From: Spirochaetales bacterium Spiro_09
Lineage (GTDB): Bacteria; Spirochaetota; Spirochaetia; Treponematales; Treponemataceae
NCBI GenBank assembly: GCA_001604385.1
Contig: LVBK01000020.1
Location: 62,001-126,000, forward strand
DNA length: 64,000 nucleotides
Reading direction: 5' to 3'
Made by a program: the position numbers and the translations under genes. Under the pieces are notes generated by a model, which saw only the letters and a list, made by a program, of their open reading frames with translations, was not told the DNA's origin and did no database searches. Positions 35,144 through 43,737 of the stretch are shown here, in pieces. The first letter of the stretch is position 1. The number at the start of each line of letters is the position of its first letter.

Positions 35144-35997
35144 ATATCCTCGCTTTCTATTTCAATCCGGGCACGCAAAAAAAGATGGTCCGACGGCAGA
35201 TTATACCGTTCTTCCCTGTTCCGGGGAACGGCTTCCTCGATAACCGACGCGTCCATAATGTGAATGTCGTGGGTACAAAACATATAGTCAAGCTGGGAAA
35301 AGTGCGTGCCGTTTCCGAAGTAATAGTGGGTGTGCCGTTGCCCGGGAGGGATGCCTACCGCGGCCAGTACATCGGTCAACGGGAGTTCGAGCAGGGGTTC
35401 AAACTCGAACTGATTTTGAGTGCGGATGGCAATGCCGTTGAAGTCGCCCATCACGATTGTCCGCTTTTTGCCGACAAGTGAAGCCAACCGGCCAATTTCT
35501 TGCGCCCGCTCGTCAATGCCGTAATCATCTCCCCGCTGGCTTTTCAAATGAACCATAAAGATGTCAAGGTAATCCTGCCGGGTTTGCACCCGCAGGCGTA
35601 ACAGATTTCGCGAAAAGTCGTTGCCCATATTTTTCGCAGTGACGTGCCTGAAGACTCCTTTTTTGACCAGCGCCCCGACAAAGATTCCCCGTTTCGAGTT
35701 TTCCTCATGAAGCAGCGGGATGTATTCGCCGTCAAGATAGATGCGGTTGAAGGCTTCGAGTGTTTCCATGCCGCCAATTTCGCACAGACCGACGATGTCA
35801 AAGTCTTCTTTCTGGATGATTCGCGCGATCCGGGCAATTTTTCGGCGGTCCTTGTTCGGGTTGTAGATAGAGGTGTTCATTGCCCGATAGTCGTCGAGCG
35901 GCAGGGCGTCAAGGTCTTCGCGGGTATAGTCGTCCCGGTCGAGCAGGAGGGAAAAGTTCTCTGCGTTGAAGGTTGCGATGTGTAATTCAGTGGTCAC
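35140..35997 (-). CDS. Endonuclease/exonuclease/phosphatase (EEP) family protein
   Basis: A 285-residue cytoplasmic protein with the metal-dependent phosphoesterase fold of DNase I and exonuclease III. Motifs are IATFNAENFSL, DIVGLCEIGG (metal Glu), MVHLKSQRGD (His), VMGDFNGI (Asp/Asn), SQLDYMF and LPSDHLFLRA (catalytic Asp-His). The substrate could be nucleic acid, a phospholipid or an inositol phosphate. I cannot choose. It starts at GTG 35997 and has no ribosome site, but a promoter ends 7 bases before it. First gene of an overlapping EEP-esterase-sirtuin operon. Confidence 0.9.
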   Translation of the reverse strand: MTTELHIATFNAENFSLLLDRDDYTREDLDALPLDDYRAMNTSIYNPNKDRRKIARIARIIQKEDFDIVGLCEIGGMETLEAFNRIYLDGEYIPLLHEENSKRGIFVGALVKKGVFRHVTAKNMGNDFSRNLLRLRVQTRQDYLDIFMVHLKSQRGDDYGIDERAQEIGRLASLVGKKRTIVMGDFNGIAIRTQNQFEFEPLLELPLTDVLAAVGIPPGQRHTHYYFGNGTHFSQLDYMFCTHDIHIMDASVIEEAVPRNREERYNLPSDHLFLRARIEIESEDI

Positions 35998-36004
35998 ACA
36001 CCAG

Positions 36005-36033
36005 AGTGTATCAATTTTTATGAGTGGTTTAAA
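36005..36033 (-). promoter_or_regulatory. Candidate promoter for the EEP-esterase-sirtuin operon
   Basis: Minus-strand TTTAAA, 17 bases, TACACT, then 7 bases to the GTG start at 35997. This is another leaderless arrangement. Confidence 0.4.
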
Positions 36034-36064
36034 GACAGGTAGGACAAACTGTCCTGCCTGTCCG

Positions 36065-37141
36065 TTACACCGGATAGAGCGCCGCGATCAGGGGCGCCGC
36101 AAGTCGATTGCGGTGCCATTCGGGCCGGCAGGCAATCTCCGCCATAAAATCTTCGATGAGGAAAACGGCCCGGAAAGTGTCATCCGCACAGGACCATCTG
36201 TTTCTTCCCCTCCTCAGGGCTCCGCCGCGTGCCATTGCCTCCGCAATATTCCGTTTGTAGTGGTCTATGTTCGCAATATACTGTTCCAGTTCCTGCTCTA
36301 TATTTTGATAGTAACACCAGTGGCCGAAACCCGATTCGGAGAGTTTCTGTGCATTCAGCTCCTGTTCATGCTGGCCTTCTACCGGTATGACAAAGACCGG
36401 CTTGCCCAGCGCCAGGGCTTCGGAAATGCTTTGATGCCCGGCGGGCGCAACAAGTCCCGCGCTTCCGGCAAGGGCTTTTTCATAACTTTCTCCTGCTTTC
36501 GGAAAAAGGCGGAAATCCTGATCCTTGAGCCGCGAAAGGACCGGTTCAAGGTGTTCTGCGTACAGCTTCTTTTGGTAGACAACAAAGTATTTTCCGTCAG
36601 AAATTTCCTGGTTTCGTAATTCACTCCTGATAATGGGGCCGACGTCGCCGTTGAAAAAGGAACAGATGATGCGCCGGTCGGAATGGCCCATCATGTAGGC
36701 TGCCACTGCCCGGGAAACAAGGGCTGCGGGATTGAACGCGGGAATCCTGTCTACAATTCCGGGATGATTCAGTTGCAGCACCGGAATGCCCGAAAGTTTC
36801 GCTGCCCGCGAGGTGAATGGCTCAAAATCTGACAGCACCATTTTGCATCCCTCCGCCTTCAATTCGCGTGCAATGCGCGACTGGATGCGCAGGCTGGAAA
36901 GAACGAGCGAGGCATTGACGCTTGCCGTTTTCAGGTAATCGAGCGAAAAACCTTTTTGTACAAAGGCAAAATAGGGGATGCTCTTGACTGTGCAAGCCGG
37001 AAAGAGCGTTGTCAGTTCAGTGCACAGGTGTTCCGGCGCACGGAATGTAATGGTATGCGATTTTACCAGTATTTCGGCCAGCGCGCGTGCCCGTGAAAAA
37101 TGACCCCGTCCTTCACCGTTGATCGCGATACATATGTGCAT
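36065..37141 (-). CDS. GT-B glycosyltransferase (MJ1255 / UGT-like)
   Basis: A 358-residue soluble or peripheral GT-B enzyme. The N-terminus HICIAINGEGRGHFSRARALAE is the acceptor-side motif of the MJ1255/VC2487 family (MurG-like). The donor-binding region appears as AGLVAPAGHQSISEALALGKP, followed by VIPVEGQHEQELNA. The start ATG 37141 was preferred because GGGAGGAAT lies upstream and the fold starts here. The track start at 37195 adds an unrelated stretch. It probably glycosylates a lipid or envelope component. Substrate unknown. Divergent from the partner-switching operon. Confidence 0.85.
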   Translation of the reverse strand: MHICIAINGEGRGHFSRARALAEILVKSHTITFRAPEHLCTELTTLFPACTVKSIPYFAFVQKGFSLDYLKTASVNASLVLSSLRIQSRIARELKAEGCKMVLSDFEPFTSRAAKLSGIPVLQLNHPGIVDRIPAFNPAALVSRAVAAYMMGHSDRRIICSFFNGDVGPIIRSELRNQEISDGKYFVVYQKKLYAEHLEPVLSRLKDQDFRLFPKAGESYEKALAGSAGLVAPAGHQSISEALALGKPVFVIPVEGQHEQELNAQKLSESGFGHWCYYQNIEQELEQYIANIDHYKRNIAEAMARGGALRRGRNRWSCADDTFRAVFLIEDFMAEIACRPEWHRNRLAAPLIAALYPV

Positions 37142-37286
37142 CGTATTCCTCCCGATACACGAGATATTCGCGGGTATGTGTGAAAAGACGGTCACGGTTT
37201 ATTGAAAAAACGGTTAAAAAGATTTCGGCCCTCGCTTTTAACATTATTTTCATGAAAAGTTCACGCTTGTATTATCTGGCATTGTC

Positions 37287-38498
37287 ATGCTCTCGTACAT
37301 GAGTAGACATACAGCATACGAGCGTGCGCTCAACAGTATTACCCGTTTTTACCGCGAACTTGACGGTTCCATCCCCGCCTCGGCCCGCGATTTTTTCGTA
37401 GTGGCCACCTCCTCCCTCGCCCAATTCGCCGGAGATGACCTGTGGATGACCGCCGAGCGAATCCGCGAACCGGCTCCCGGTTTCCGGACCGTACAGTCAT
37501 CTTCCCGCATGCTTCCCTTTGACGCAGCCAGTCTCGCCGCCCTTTTTGCGCGCAACCGGTGCATGAGCGCGGACGGCCGGGATGTGCATTCCCCGTCAAA
37601 GGACTTGAAATCCTGGCTCTTTATTCCCGTCTCCACAAAAAAAGAAGCGGTGTTTGCTCTGTTCTTGACGCGTCGAAGCGGGACGTATTCCAAACATGAT
37701 CTGCATAGTGCGGAGCTTCTCTCCCAGTTGTTTTCACAGGCCTTTCGCATGGTAAGGATAACAAATCGCAAGAACCGCAAACTTGCCGAAGAAACGCGTC
37801 ATGCAATGCTGATCGATACGCAGCGCACCTTTGCCCGCCGGGATCCCGATTGGTCATGGTATGCCTGTACACGCGACTATTCGGGCGGGACCGGCAGCGA
37901 TGCCGCCCTCGTGTATCCATTCGGACAGGATAATGCCCTTGTGTGTACCGCCGATGTTACTGCCGATGACGCCGACCGTCAGGCAGGCCTATTGTATCTG
38001 GACACCTGGTTTTCCATCCTGGTACAAACCTCCCTCGATGCCCGAAGCATGATAAGCCGTCTGAATACCGATATGGTTCGCAGAAAGGGTGACTGTTACG
38101 CCTCCGTGTGTCTGGTGCGCTACATTCGATCAGAAAACCGTATCGAGATTGCCGGTTGCGGCAACACTGGCTGCGTTGTTTTTTGCCACGCCAGCATGAG
38201 CGTGCGGGTAATTGAATTCGGAGCGGCCGCAGGTATTGCCTCAGATAGTGCGATTGTTTCCGAAACGGTGGCAGTGCGTCCGGGGGATATTATCTGCGCC
38301 TTCACTGACGGGGTCTCGGGAACTCGCAAACGAAACGGCGATCTGTTCGGGCTTGAAGAAATCGCGCAGATAGTGAAAAAACACTATTTCTTGTCCGCAA
38401 ACGATTTGTCGGCGCGGATCATGACCATACTCACTGAAAAGGAAGTCTCCGGCGTGCATAGCGATGACCGGACGGTACAGATAATCAAGGTCGACTAG
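37287..38498 (+). CDS. SpoIIE-type PP2C phosphatase with N-terminal GAF-like domain
   Basis: A 403-residue protein. Residues about 20-165 look like a GAF sensor (FFVVATSSLAQFAGDDLWM, LKSWLFIPVSTKKEAVFALF). A SpoIIE/RsbU phosphatase domain spans about 190-403, with metal-binding acidic positions in GSDAALVY, CTADVTADDADR, CAFTDGVSGTRKRNG and HSDDRTVQII. The first two are looser than the usual GGDYYD and GDVSGHG but keep an Asp. It would dephosphorylate the STAS antagonist made by the next gene. It starts at ATG 37287 with no ribosome site; ATG 37299 is the alternative. First gene of a four-gene operon. Confidence 0.85.
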   Translation: MLSYMSRHTAYERALNSITRFYRELDGSIPASARDFFVVATSSLAQFAGDDLWMTAERIREPAPGFRTVQSSSRMLPFDAASLAALFARNRCMSADGRDVHSPSKDLKSWLFIPVSTKKEAVFALFLTRRSGTYSKHDLHSAELLSQLFSQAFRMVRITNRKNRKLAEETRHAMLIDTQRTFARRDPDWSWYACTRDYSGGTGSDAALVYPFGQDNALVCTADVTADDADRQAGLLYLDTWFSILVQTSLDARSMISRLNTDMVRRKGDCYASVCLVRYIRSENRIEIAGCGNTGCVVFCHASMSVRVIEFGAAAGIASDSAIVSETVAVRPGDIICAFTDGVSGTRKRNGDLFGLEEIAQIVKKHYFLSANDLSARIMTILTEKEVSGVHSDDRTVQIIKVD

Positions 38499-38523
38499 GA
38501 TGTCGACAGGAGGGCAACGCATT

Positions 38524-38871
38524 ATGGAAGTAAAAACACGATTGGTGGACAATATCATTGTGTATACGGTAAAGGGGGAGATAGATATGTACGAGGCTTC
38601 CTCGTTACATGAAACCTATCTGAAAGAAACGGCAAAACATCGGAATGCCTCTGTGGTCATCGACATGGAACAGGCCTCCTACATCGATTCGAGCGGCATT
38701 GGCGTGTTGTTCCAGATGTATTCAGACTCCAAAACGCGCAAGACCCTGTTTTGCCTGTGCAATGTGGGAGGCATGATCGAAAAGCTCTTCAAATTGAGCC
38801 GGATGATCTCGGTGTTTCCCATTGAACCTGATATGGCGTCCGCGCTTCGCCGGGCAGGGGGTACCCTGTGA
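38524..38871 (+). CDS. STAS-domain anti-sigma-factor antagonist
   Basis: A 115-residue single-domain protein of the SpoIIAA/RsbV type. It begins MEVKTRLVDNIIVYTVKGEI, and the phosphorylatable serine lies in YIDSSGIGVLFQMY. It would bind the HATPase partner when unphosphorylated and free the kinase's target. ATG 38524 is preferred because AGGAGG lies 11 bases upstream; ATG 38500 is an alternative adding eight residues. Its stop overlaps the next gene's GTG as GTGA. Confidence 0.9.
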   Translation: MEVKTRLVDNIIVYTVKGEIDMYEASSLHETYLKETAKHRNASVVIDMEQASYIDSSGIGVLFQMYSDSKTRKTLFCLCNVGGMIEKLFKLSRMISVFPIEPDMASALRRAGGTL

Positions 38872-39410
38872 TTGCAGAAATTCTTGTCAGTGACGACCAT
38901 GCGCTTTTATCCCGGAAAGATATGCAGTACTCCGTGTTTGCGAGCGACTTCAGGCAAATCCGGTATTATACGCTTCTTTTGGTACAGCGTTCGCGGCCGA
39001 GAAGCGATGAGCGGCTATTGCTCGAGCAACAGGTCAGCGAGGTGCTCAAGAATGCCATAAAACACGGGAACAAAAGCGACCCCTCAAAAATGATCAAGGT
39101 CTGGTACCGGTTTACCGCGACCGAAGCGCGCCTCATTGTCGAGGATGAAGGTCCGGGTTTTGCAGACATTGAAAAATGGAATATTTTCAACAGAAAACGC
39201 CAGGAATATATAGAGAAGGAAGACTTTATCGGCTTGATGAATTATGTGTCATGGCGGACAAGCAAGAGCGACCCGTATGATGGCGGCAATGCTCTTTTTG
39301 CGGCGGTCGAATACTGGAATGAGGGTGTCGTCTATACTGGAGCACGGAATACGGTTGCCGTCGGAAAACGGTTTGAATCCGATTTTCTTGACATGGAGGG
39401 CGATGAATGA
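38868..39410 (+). CDS. RsbW/SpoIIAB-like HATPase (anti-sigma kinase)
   Basis: A 180-residue protein with a GHKL ATPase fold. The N-box is QVSEVLKNAIKHGNKS and the G1 box is IVEDEGPGFADIE. A tail of about 60 residues (NYVSWRTSKSDPYDGGNALFAA and beyond) makes it longer than typical RsbW (about 160). It would phosphorylate the STAS serine and hold a sigma factor or another client. The GTG start at 38868 overlaps the STAS stop as GTGA. Its own stop overlaps the next start as ATGA. No sigma-factor gene is in the window. Confidence 0.88.
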   Translation: MIAEILVSDDHALLSRKDMQYSVFASDFRQIRYYTLLLVQRSRPRSDERLLLEQQVSEVLKNAIKHGNKSDPSKMIKVWYRFTATEARLIVEDEGPGFADIEKWNIFNRKRQEYIEKEDFIGLMNYVSWRTSKSDPYDGGNALFAAVEYWNEGVVYTGARNTVAVGKRFESDFLDMEGDE

Positions 39411-40564
39411 TTCTTTCCGAGGTCGCTCGGTCGGTTCTTCCCGACGAACGGATCATCAAGATTGCGAGTTCCTTTTCGTTCGTTTCCGCAGGGACCACCG
39501 TCCATGAACTGCTGGCCGAAATGAAAGACTCTTCCCGTCATGCGGTCGCCGTCATCGACAAGGGTCGGCTTGCCGGTATTATAGTTGCCGAAGATCTTAT
39601 GGAAATTCTTGGCAAACCCTTTGGTCGCGATCTATTGCGCAGGCAGCGCGTCGAGGACGTCATGCGGAGCGCGGTTACCTTTCGGTATGACGAGTACATC
39701 CAGTCGATTATGGAGCGAGTGCAGGGCGATCTGGAAGCTGAACGGGACGCGCACTATGTGCTGGTCGATGAATCCCTGTCCTTCAGGGGACATGTGTCCG
39801 CCCGGGACATTATTTCCTACGCGCTGGAGGATAAACGCCGTGAGGTCGAGCTTGCCGCCCGTATCCAGAGCCGTCTGGTTCCTCCGTTTCTGGAACGGGG
39901 AGGCCAACCGGTATCGTTTGTCTGTTCATCGGTCATGGCCCAGGGGGTCGGCGGTGACTATTACACGGTCATTGAATATGAACCGGGACGGTGGTTTTTT
40001 TGCCTGTGCGACATTTCGGGGAAGGGCGTGTCAGCTGCAATAATCACGGCTATGTTGGGCTGTTTTATGCAAACTGCCAATTTGTCGGGCCCTCTCGAGG
40101 CTGTGCTACAAAATCTGAACCGGATCATTCACGATACCTTTCATCTGGAAAAATACCTGACCGGGCTGTTCGCGCGCTTTTGTCCGGCCACGGGAGAACT
40201 CGAGTACTGCGACATGGGCCATTCCCTTTTTTTTGTCGTCACATCATCGGGCTGCGAGCAGCTGCATGAAAATGCCGACAATATGCCGCTTGGTCTGGAA
40301 CCGGTTCTTGACCCTGTCGTCAGGACTCTCAGGCTTGCCGGTGACACGACGCTTCTGTTGCTGAGCGACGGCGTTATCGAACAGAAAAACCGTTCGGGGG
40401 AACAGTGGCCGCTGTCGGCAATAGGTACGGCAATCGAGGAAAGCCTCCGTGTCTCAGGCGATCCGGTGCGTGCGAAAATCCGTATCCTCGAGTCTTTTTT
40501 CTCGTTCAAGGAGGATGTTCCCCAGCACGATGATATCAGCATGCTGATTTTTCACTACCGGTAA
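39407..40564 (+). CDS. CBS-pair SpoIIE-type phosphatase
   Basis: A 385-residue protein. Two CBS motifs occupy about residues 15-145 (AGTTVHELLAEMKDSSRHAVAV, AGIIVAEDLME, RGHVSARDIISYAL), a fold that senses adenine nucleotides. A SpoIIE phosphatase domain spans about 150-385 with complete metal motifs: GGDYYTVIEYE, CDISGKGVSAA, LLSDGVIEQK and HDDISMLIF. It is a second phosphatase in the same operon, possibly reading energy state. The ATG overlaps the HATPase stop as ATGA. It is convergent with the opp operon, with an unusual inverted-repeat element in between. Confidence 0.92.
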   Translation: MILSEVARSVLPDERIIKIASSFSFVSAGTTVHELLAEMKDSSRHAVAVIDKGRLAGIIVAEDLMEILGKPFGRDLLRRQRVEDVMRSAVTFRYDEYIQSIMERVQGDLEAERDAHYVLVDESLSFRGHVSARDIISYALEDKRREVELAARIQSRLVPPFLERGGQPVSFVCSSVMAQGVGGDYYTVIEYEPGRWFFCLCDISGKGVSAAIITAMLGCFMQTANLSGPLEAVLQNLNRIIHDTFHLEKYLTGLFARFCPATGELEYCDMGHSLFFVVTSSGCEQLHENADNMPLGLEPVLDPVVRTLRLAGDTTLLLLSDGVIEQKNRSGEQWPLSAIGTAIEESLRVSGDPVRAKIRILESFFSFKEDVPQHDDISMLIFHYR

Positions 40565-40579
40565 GCGAACGTTACACAC

Positions 40580-40699
40580 TGCTATCAATATTGTTGATGG
40601 TAAATAGAATGAGGCAGAATACGGGTTGACTGGCGGGATGGCCATGCGCGGAGCCGCCGCGTATGAAAGAGCCACGAGGTTTCAACAATATTGATAGCA
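40580..40699. repeat. 120-bp element with perfect 18-bp terminal inverted repeats
   Basis: TGCTATCAATATTGTTGA at 40580-40597 is the exact reverse complement of the sequence at 40682-40699. The arms are AT-rich against a GC-rich background. The interior of 84 bases has no gene and includes a GC-rich CGCGGAGCCGCCGCG stretch. The element fills the gap between the convergent CBS-phosphatase and oppF genes. It may be a MITE-like insertion, a long-range hairpin terminator or a protein-binding site. I found no second copy in this window. Confidence 0.7.
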
Positions 40700-40715
40700 C
40701 TACAAAAGGTGTTCT

Positions 40716-41663
40716 TTATGAATCCAGATGGCAACGGATCCTGTGTCCCGGGCCAATTTCACGCCATTCGGGCCGTTCCTGAAGGCATCGGTCAAGAACA
40801 TGAGGACACCGGTCCGCAAAAGCGCATGAAGTGACCCCGGCTTGCACCCTATGATCCTTACCCACGGCGGGATTATCCTGTCCGCGGGCAGCATTAAAGA
40901 GAATAACCGTATACGGGTGCCGGGCTGTGCGGTGCATATCACGCGCGGGTGCTTCCTCGACAAGTTCGCCCCGGTACATGACGCCGATTCGGTCGCAGAA
41001 CCAGCTGGCGACCTTGAGATCGTGGGCAATGAATAAAAAGGCGATGTTCCGGCGCGTGCGAATGTCAGAGAGCAAATTCAGAATCTGACCCTGTATGGAC
41101 ACGTCGAGCGCGGAGACCACCTCATCGCAAATCAATACCTCAGGCTGCATGATAAGACCGCGGGCAATTGAAATACGCTGACGCTGTCCACCGGAAAAGT
41201 CTGCCGGTCTTCGTTCCAGGTCGGAGGCGGAGAGTCCTACCTCTTCCAGTATGGCGGCAGCTTCGGCCCGGGCTTTTACCGTTCCCGGCCAGTGGCCGGA
41301 CCAGCGGTAGCCGGAGGTTAAAATGTGGAAGACATTCATGCGCGGATTGAGCGAGCGGGCCGGATCCTGAAATACATATTTGACCCGTGCCCGATAGTCC
41401 CGGAATTCCTTGCCCGACAAACGCGAAATGTCCGTTGCCTCCCGGTAGACAATGCTGCCCCCGTCTACCGGATACATGCCGGTAAGCATGCGGGCGGTTG
41501 TCGTTTTTCCGCAACCGGACTCTCCGACAAGGCCGTAGGATTCATTTTCACCGATACTGAAGCTTACGTTACGGACTGCATGGACAAAGCGTCCAAAGCG
41601 GGCAAAAAAACCGGAGTCCAGGTTGAAGCGTTTGGAAAGGTTCGTGCATTCGAGTATGTTCAT
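40716..41663 (-). CDS. oppF: Oligopeptide ABC transporter ATPase, OppF type
   Basis: A 315-residue ABC ATPase. Walker A is GLVGESGCGKTTTARML, the signature is DFSGGQRQRISIARG, Walker B is VLICDEVVSALD and the H-loop is FLFIAHDL. The oligopeptide-family C-terminal cysteine motif CAFADRCPHVLDRC is present. In Walker B the usual DEP is DEV, a mild change. ATG 41663 overlaps the oppD stop as ATGA. Last gene of oppABCDF. With OppD it powers import of peptides or similar solutes. Confidence 0.94.
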   Translation of the reverse strand: MNILECTNLSKRFNLDSGFFARFGRFVHAVRNVSFSIGENESYGLVGESGCGKTTTARMLTGMYPVDGGSIVYREATDISRLSGKEFRDYRARVKYVFQDPARSLNPRMNVFHILTSGYRWSGHWPGTVKARAEAAAILEEVGLSASDLERRPADFSGGQRQRISIARGLIMQPEVLICDEVVSALDVSIQGQILNLLSDIRTRRNIAFLFIAHDLKVASWFCDRIGVMYRGELVEEAPARDMHRTARHPYTVILFNAARGQDNPAVGKDHRVQAGVTSCAFADRCPHVLDRCLQERPEWREIGPGHRIRCHLDS

Positions 41664-42673
41664 TGTAAACTCTCCGGGTCAAAAATACATCGGCGGCGTC
41701 CACTGAACACTGCCTTTTTGCCATCCGAGGATGCTCCGCCGGTGGCTGTCAGTTCAGGTATTGCTTGTTTGCATTCCCCGATGGTCCAGCGGCAGCGGGG
41801 AGCGAACGGACACCCCGGTTCGGGGTCAGCCGGATCGGGAACGCGGCCGGGAATCGATGCCAGTTTGCCGGTGCTGTAATGAGCGTCAAAGGCCGGGGCC
41901 GCCTTCAGTAACGAGCGGGTATAGGGATGCGTGGGGGCTCCCAGTACACGTGCGCTTTCGCCTTCCTCGACTACCAGCCCGCCATACATGACCAGTAGCC
42001 GGTCGGAAATCGAGGAGACAAGGTCAATATTGTGACTGATGAAAATGATGGCAATGCGTCTCGATTCCCTGATCCGTTTCAGGAGCGCAACGATATGTGC
42101 CTGTATGGTTACATCGAGCGCGGTTGTCGGCTCGTCGGCAATCAGCAGTTCGCAGCCCTGGGCCAAAGCAAGCGCTATCCCGATACGCTGAAGCTGCCCG
42201 CCAGAAAACTGGTGCGGGTAGTTTCCGAGCCGTTCCTCCGCTCCCGAAAGCCCGACTTCCGTTAAAAGCGTTATGGCTCTCAGCCGGGCCTCCTCCCTGT
42301 CGATGTCCGGCTCGGAATTCCTGAATGTTTCCAGAAACACCTTCTCCATGCTGTAGAGCGGATCATATGAACGTGCCGGTTCCTGGTAAATCATGCCAAT
42401 TTTTTTTCCGCGCCATTGACGCAGTTCTTCGGTTGACCGGCCCAGCAGTTCGACTCCCCGGAAGCGGATTGAACCGCTTACGCGCGCATGGGCGGGCAGC
42501 AGCGAGGGAATGGCTGACGTGCTGACACTCTTTCCCGAACCGCTTTCTCCGACAATGCCGAGTATCTCTCCTTCCCGGATGGTCCAGCTTACGCCGCGAA
42601 CCGCCTGGACCGGTTTATTTTCCCGGGGAAAATGCACCACAAGATTATCAATTGACAGTAAGGGTTCACTCAT
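41660..42673 (-). CDS. oppD: Oligopeptide ABC transporter ATPase, OppD type
   Basis: A 337-residue ABC ATPase. Walker A is GIVGESGSGKSVSTSAI, the signature is QFSGGQLQRIGIAL, Walker B is LLIADEPTTALD and the H-loop is IIFISHNIDL. The C-terminal cysteine motif CPFAPRCRWTIGEC is present. The start has AGGAGG just upstream and overlaps the oppC stop as ATGA. Works as a heterodimer with OppF under the OppBC channel. Confidence 0.94.
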   Translation of the reverse strand: MSEPLLSIDNLVVHFPRENKPVQAVRGVSWTIREGEILGIVGESGSGKSVSTSAIPSLLPAHARVSGSIRFRGVELLGRSTEELRQWRGKKIGMIYQEPARSYDPLYSMEKVFLETFRNSEPDIDREEARLRAITLLTEVGLSGAEERLGNYPHQFSGGQLQRIGIALALAQGCELLIADEPTTALDVTIQAHIVALLKRIRESRRIAIIFISHNIDLVSSISDRLLVMYGGLVVEEGESARVLGAPTHPYTRSLLKAAPAFDAHYSTGKLASIPGRVPDPADPEPGCPFAPRCRWTIGECKQAIPELTATGGASSDGKKAVFSGRRRCIFDPESLQ

Positions 42674-43737
42674 TTTTTCCTCCTGCCGAAGCGCGGAAAG
42701 ACAGTATGGTAGGGATCAAAAAAATCGCGGAGGGCGTCACCGATAAAATTGAAAGCGAGGGTAACGGTCAACAGAAACCAGACCGGTGACAACAGCCAGG
42801 GATAATTGCGCAGGTTTCCCAGCGTCGATATGTCCCTTCTGATGAGCGAGCCCCAGCTGACCGCGGGATCGACTATACCCAACCCCAGATACGACAGTGT
42901 CGTTTCGCTCATAATAAAGCCCGGAACACTCAGTGCAATGCTGATAATAAGGAGGCTGGCAATTTGCGGTATAATTTGTGCATAAATGATTATCAACGGG
43001 GGAATGCCTTCGAGCTGTGCGTTCAGAATGAATTCTTCCCGTTTAATAGAATGGACAAGGCCGCGAACGGTTCGTGCCGAACCGGGCCAGCCAACCAGAG
43101 ACAGAATAATGGTTATGACCATATAGGATTGTCCCGAATCCATTGTCGAAGAAAGAAGGGATCGCAGAAAGAGAATCAGATAGAGGCCGGGAATCAGCAT
43201 GAAAAATTCGGAAAAGCGCATGATGAGCCAGTCGGTTATGCCCCCGAAATATCCCGCGAGCCCGCCGAACAAAATGGCGAGCGACAGCGATATTGCTGTT
43301 GCGATGAAGCCGATTGTCAGCGAAATTCTGCTGCCGTACACAACGCGCGTGAACAGGTCACGTCCCAGATTATCCGCGCCGAATAGAAAGACAGGGGGCG
43401 TACCTTCAGCTGTACCAAAAAGGTGCCGGTCGAAGGGAAATACACCAAATATGCGGTAGGACTCCCCTTTTACAAAAAAACGCACCGGAAAGTGAGCATC
43501 CCGCACCCGCACGTATTCCCAGGTAACGGGGTTGATCACCTGTGCTTCCTGCACTGTAAGTCCCCGGATCGTCAGGTGCACGTTTGGCGGATGATAGGTC
43601 ATGCCCGCGAAGGAGGTCGTTGGCCGGTAGGGCGCGAAAAACTCGGCGAAACCCATCATCAGATAGAGAGAGGCTAATACCGCAAGCGACACACGGGCGA
43701 GCGGTCTTGTTTTCAGGAATCGGATAAACTGTTTCAT
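42670..43737 (-). CDS. oppC: Oligopeptide ABC transporter permease, OppC type
   Basis: A 355-residue permease with six helices. After the first helix (ARVSLAVLASLYLMMGF) comes an unusually long periplasmic stretch of about 90 residues (FAPYRPTT, TYHPPNVHL, PFDRHLFGTAE), before the family motif FGADNLGRDLFTRVVYGSR. The cytoplasmic EAA-loop is NAQLEGIPPLIIIYAQIIPQ. Such an insertion with a YHPP motif occurs in OppC-like permeases of several deep-branching bacteria and in YejE. It may contact the binding protein. ATG overlaps the oppB stop as ATGA. Confidence 0.92.
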   Translation of the reverse strand: MKQFIRFLKTRPLARVSLAVLASLYLMMGFAEFFAPYRPTTSFAGMTYHPPNVHLTIRGLTVQEAQVINPVTWEYVRVRDAHFPVRFFVKGESYRIFGVFPFDRHLFGTAEGTPPVFLFGADNLGRDLFTRVVYGSRISLTIGFIATAISLSLAILFGGLAGYFGGITDWLIMRFSEFFMLIPGLYLILFLRSLLSSTMDSGQSYMVITIILSLVGWPGSARTVRGLVHSIKREEFILNAQLEGIPPLIIIYAQIIPQIASLLIISIALSVPGFIMSETTLSYLGLGIVDPAVSWGSLIRRDISTLGNLRNYPWLLSPVWFLLTVTLAFNFIGDALRDFFDPYHTVFPRFGRRKK

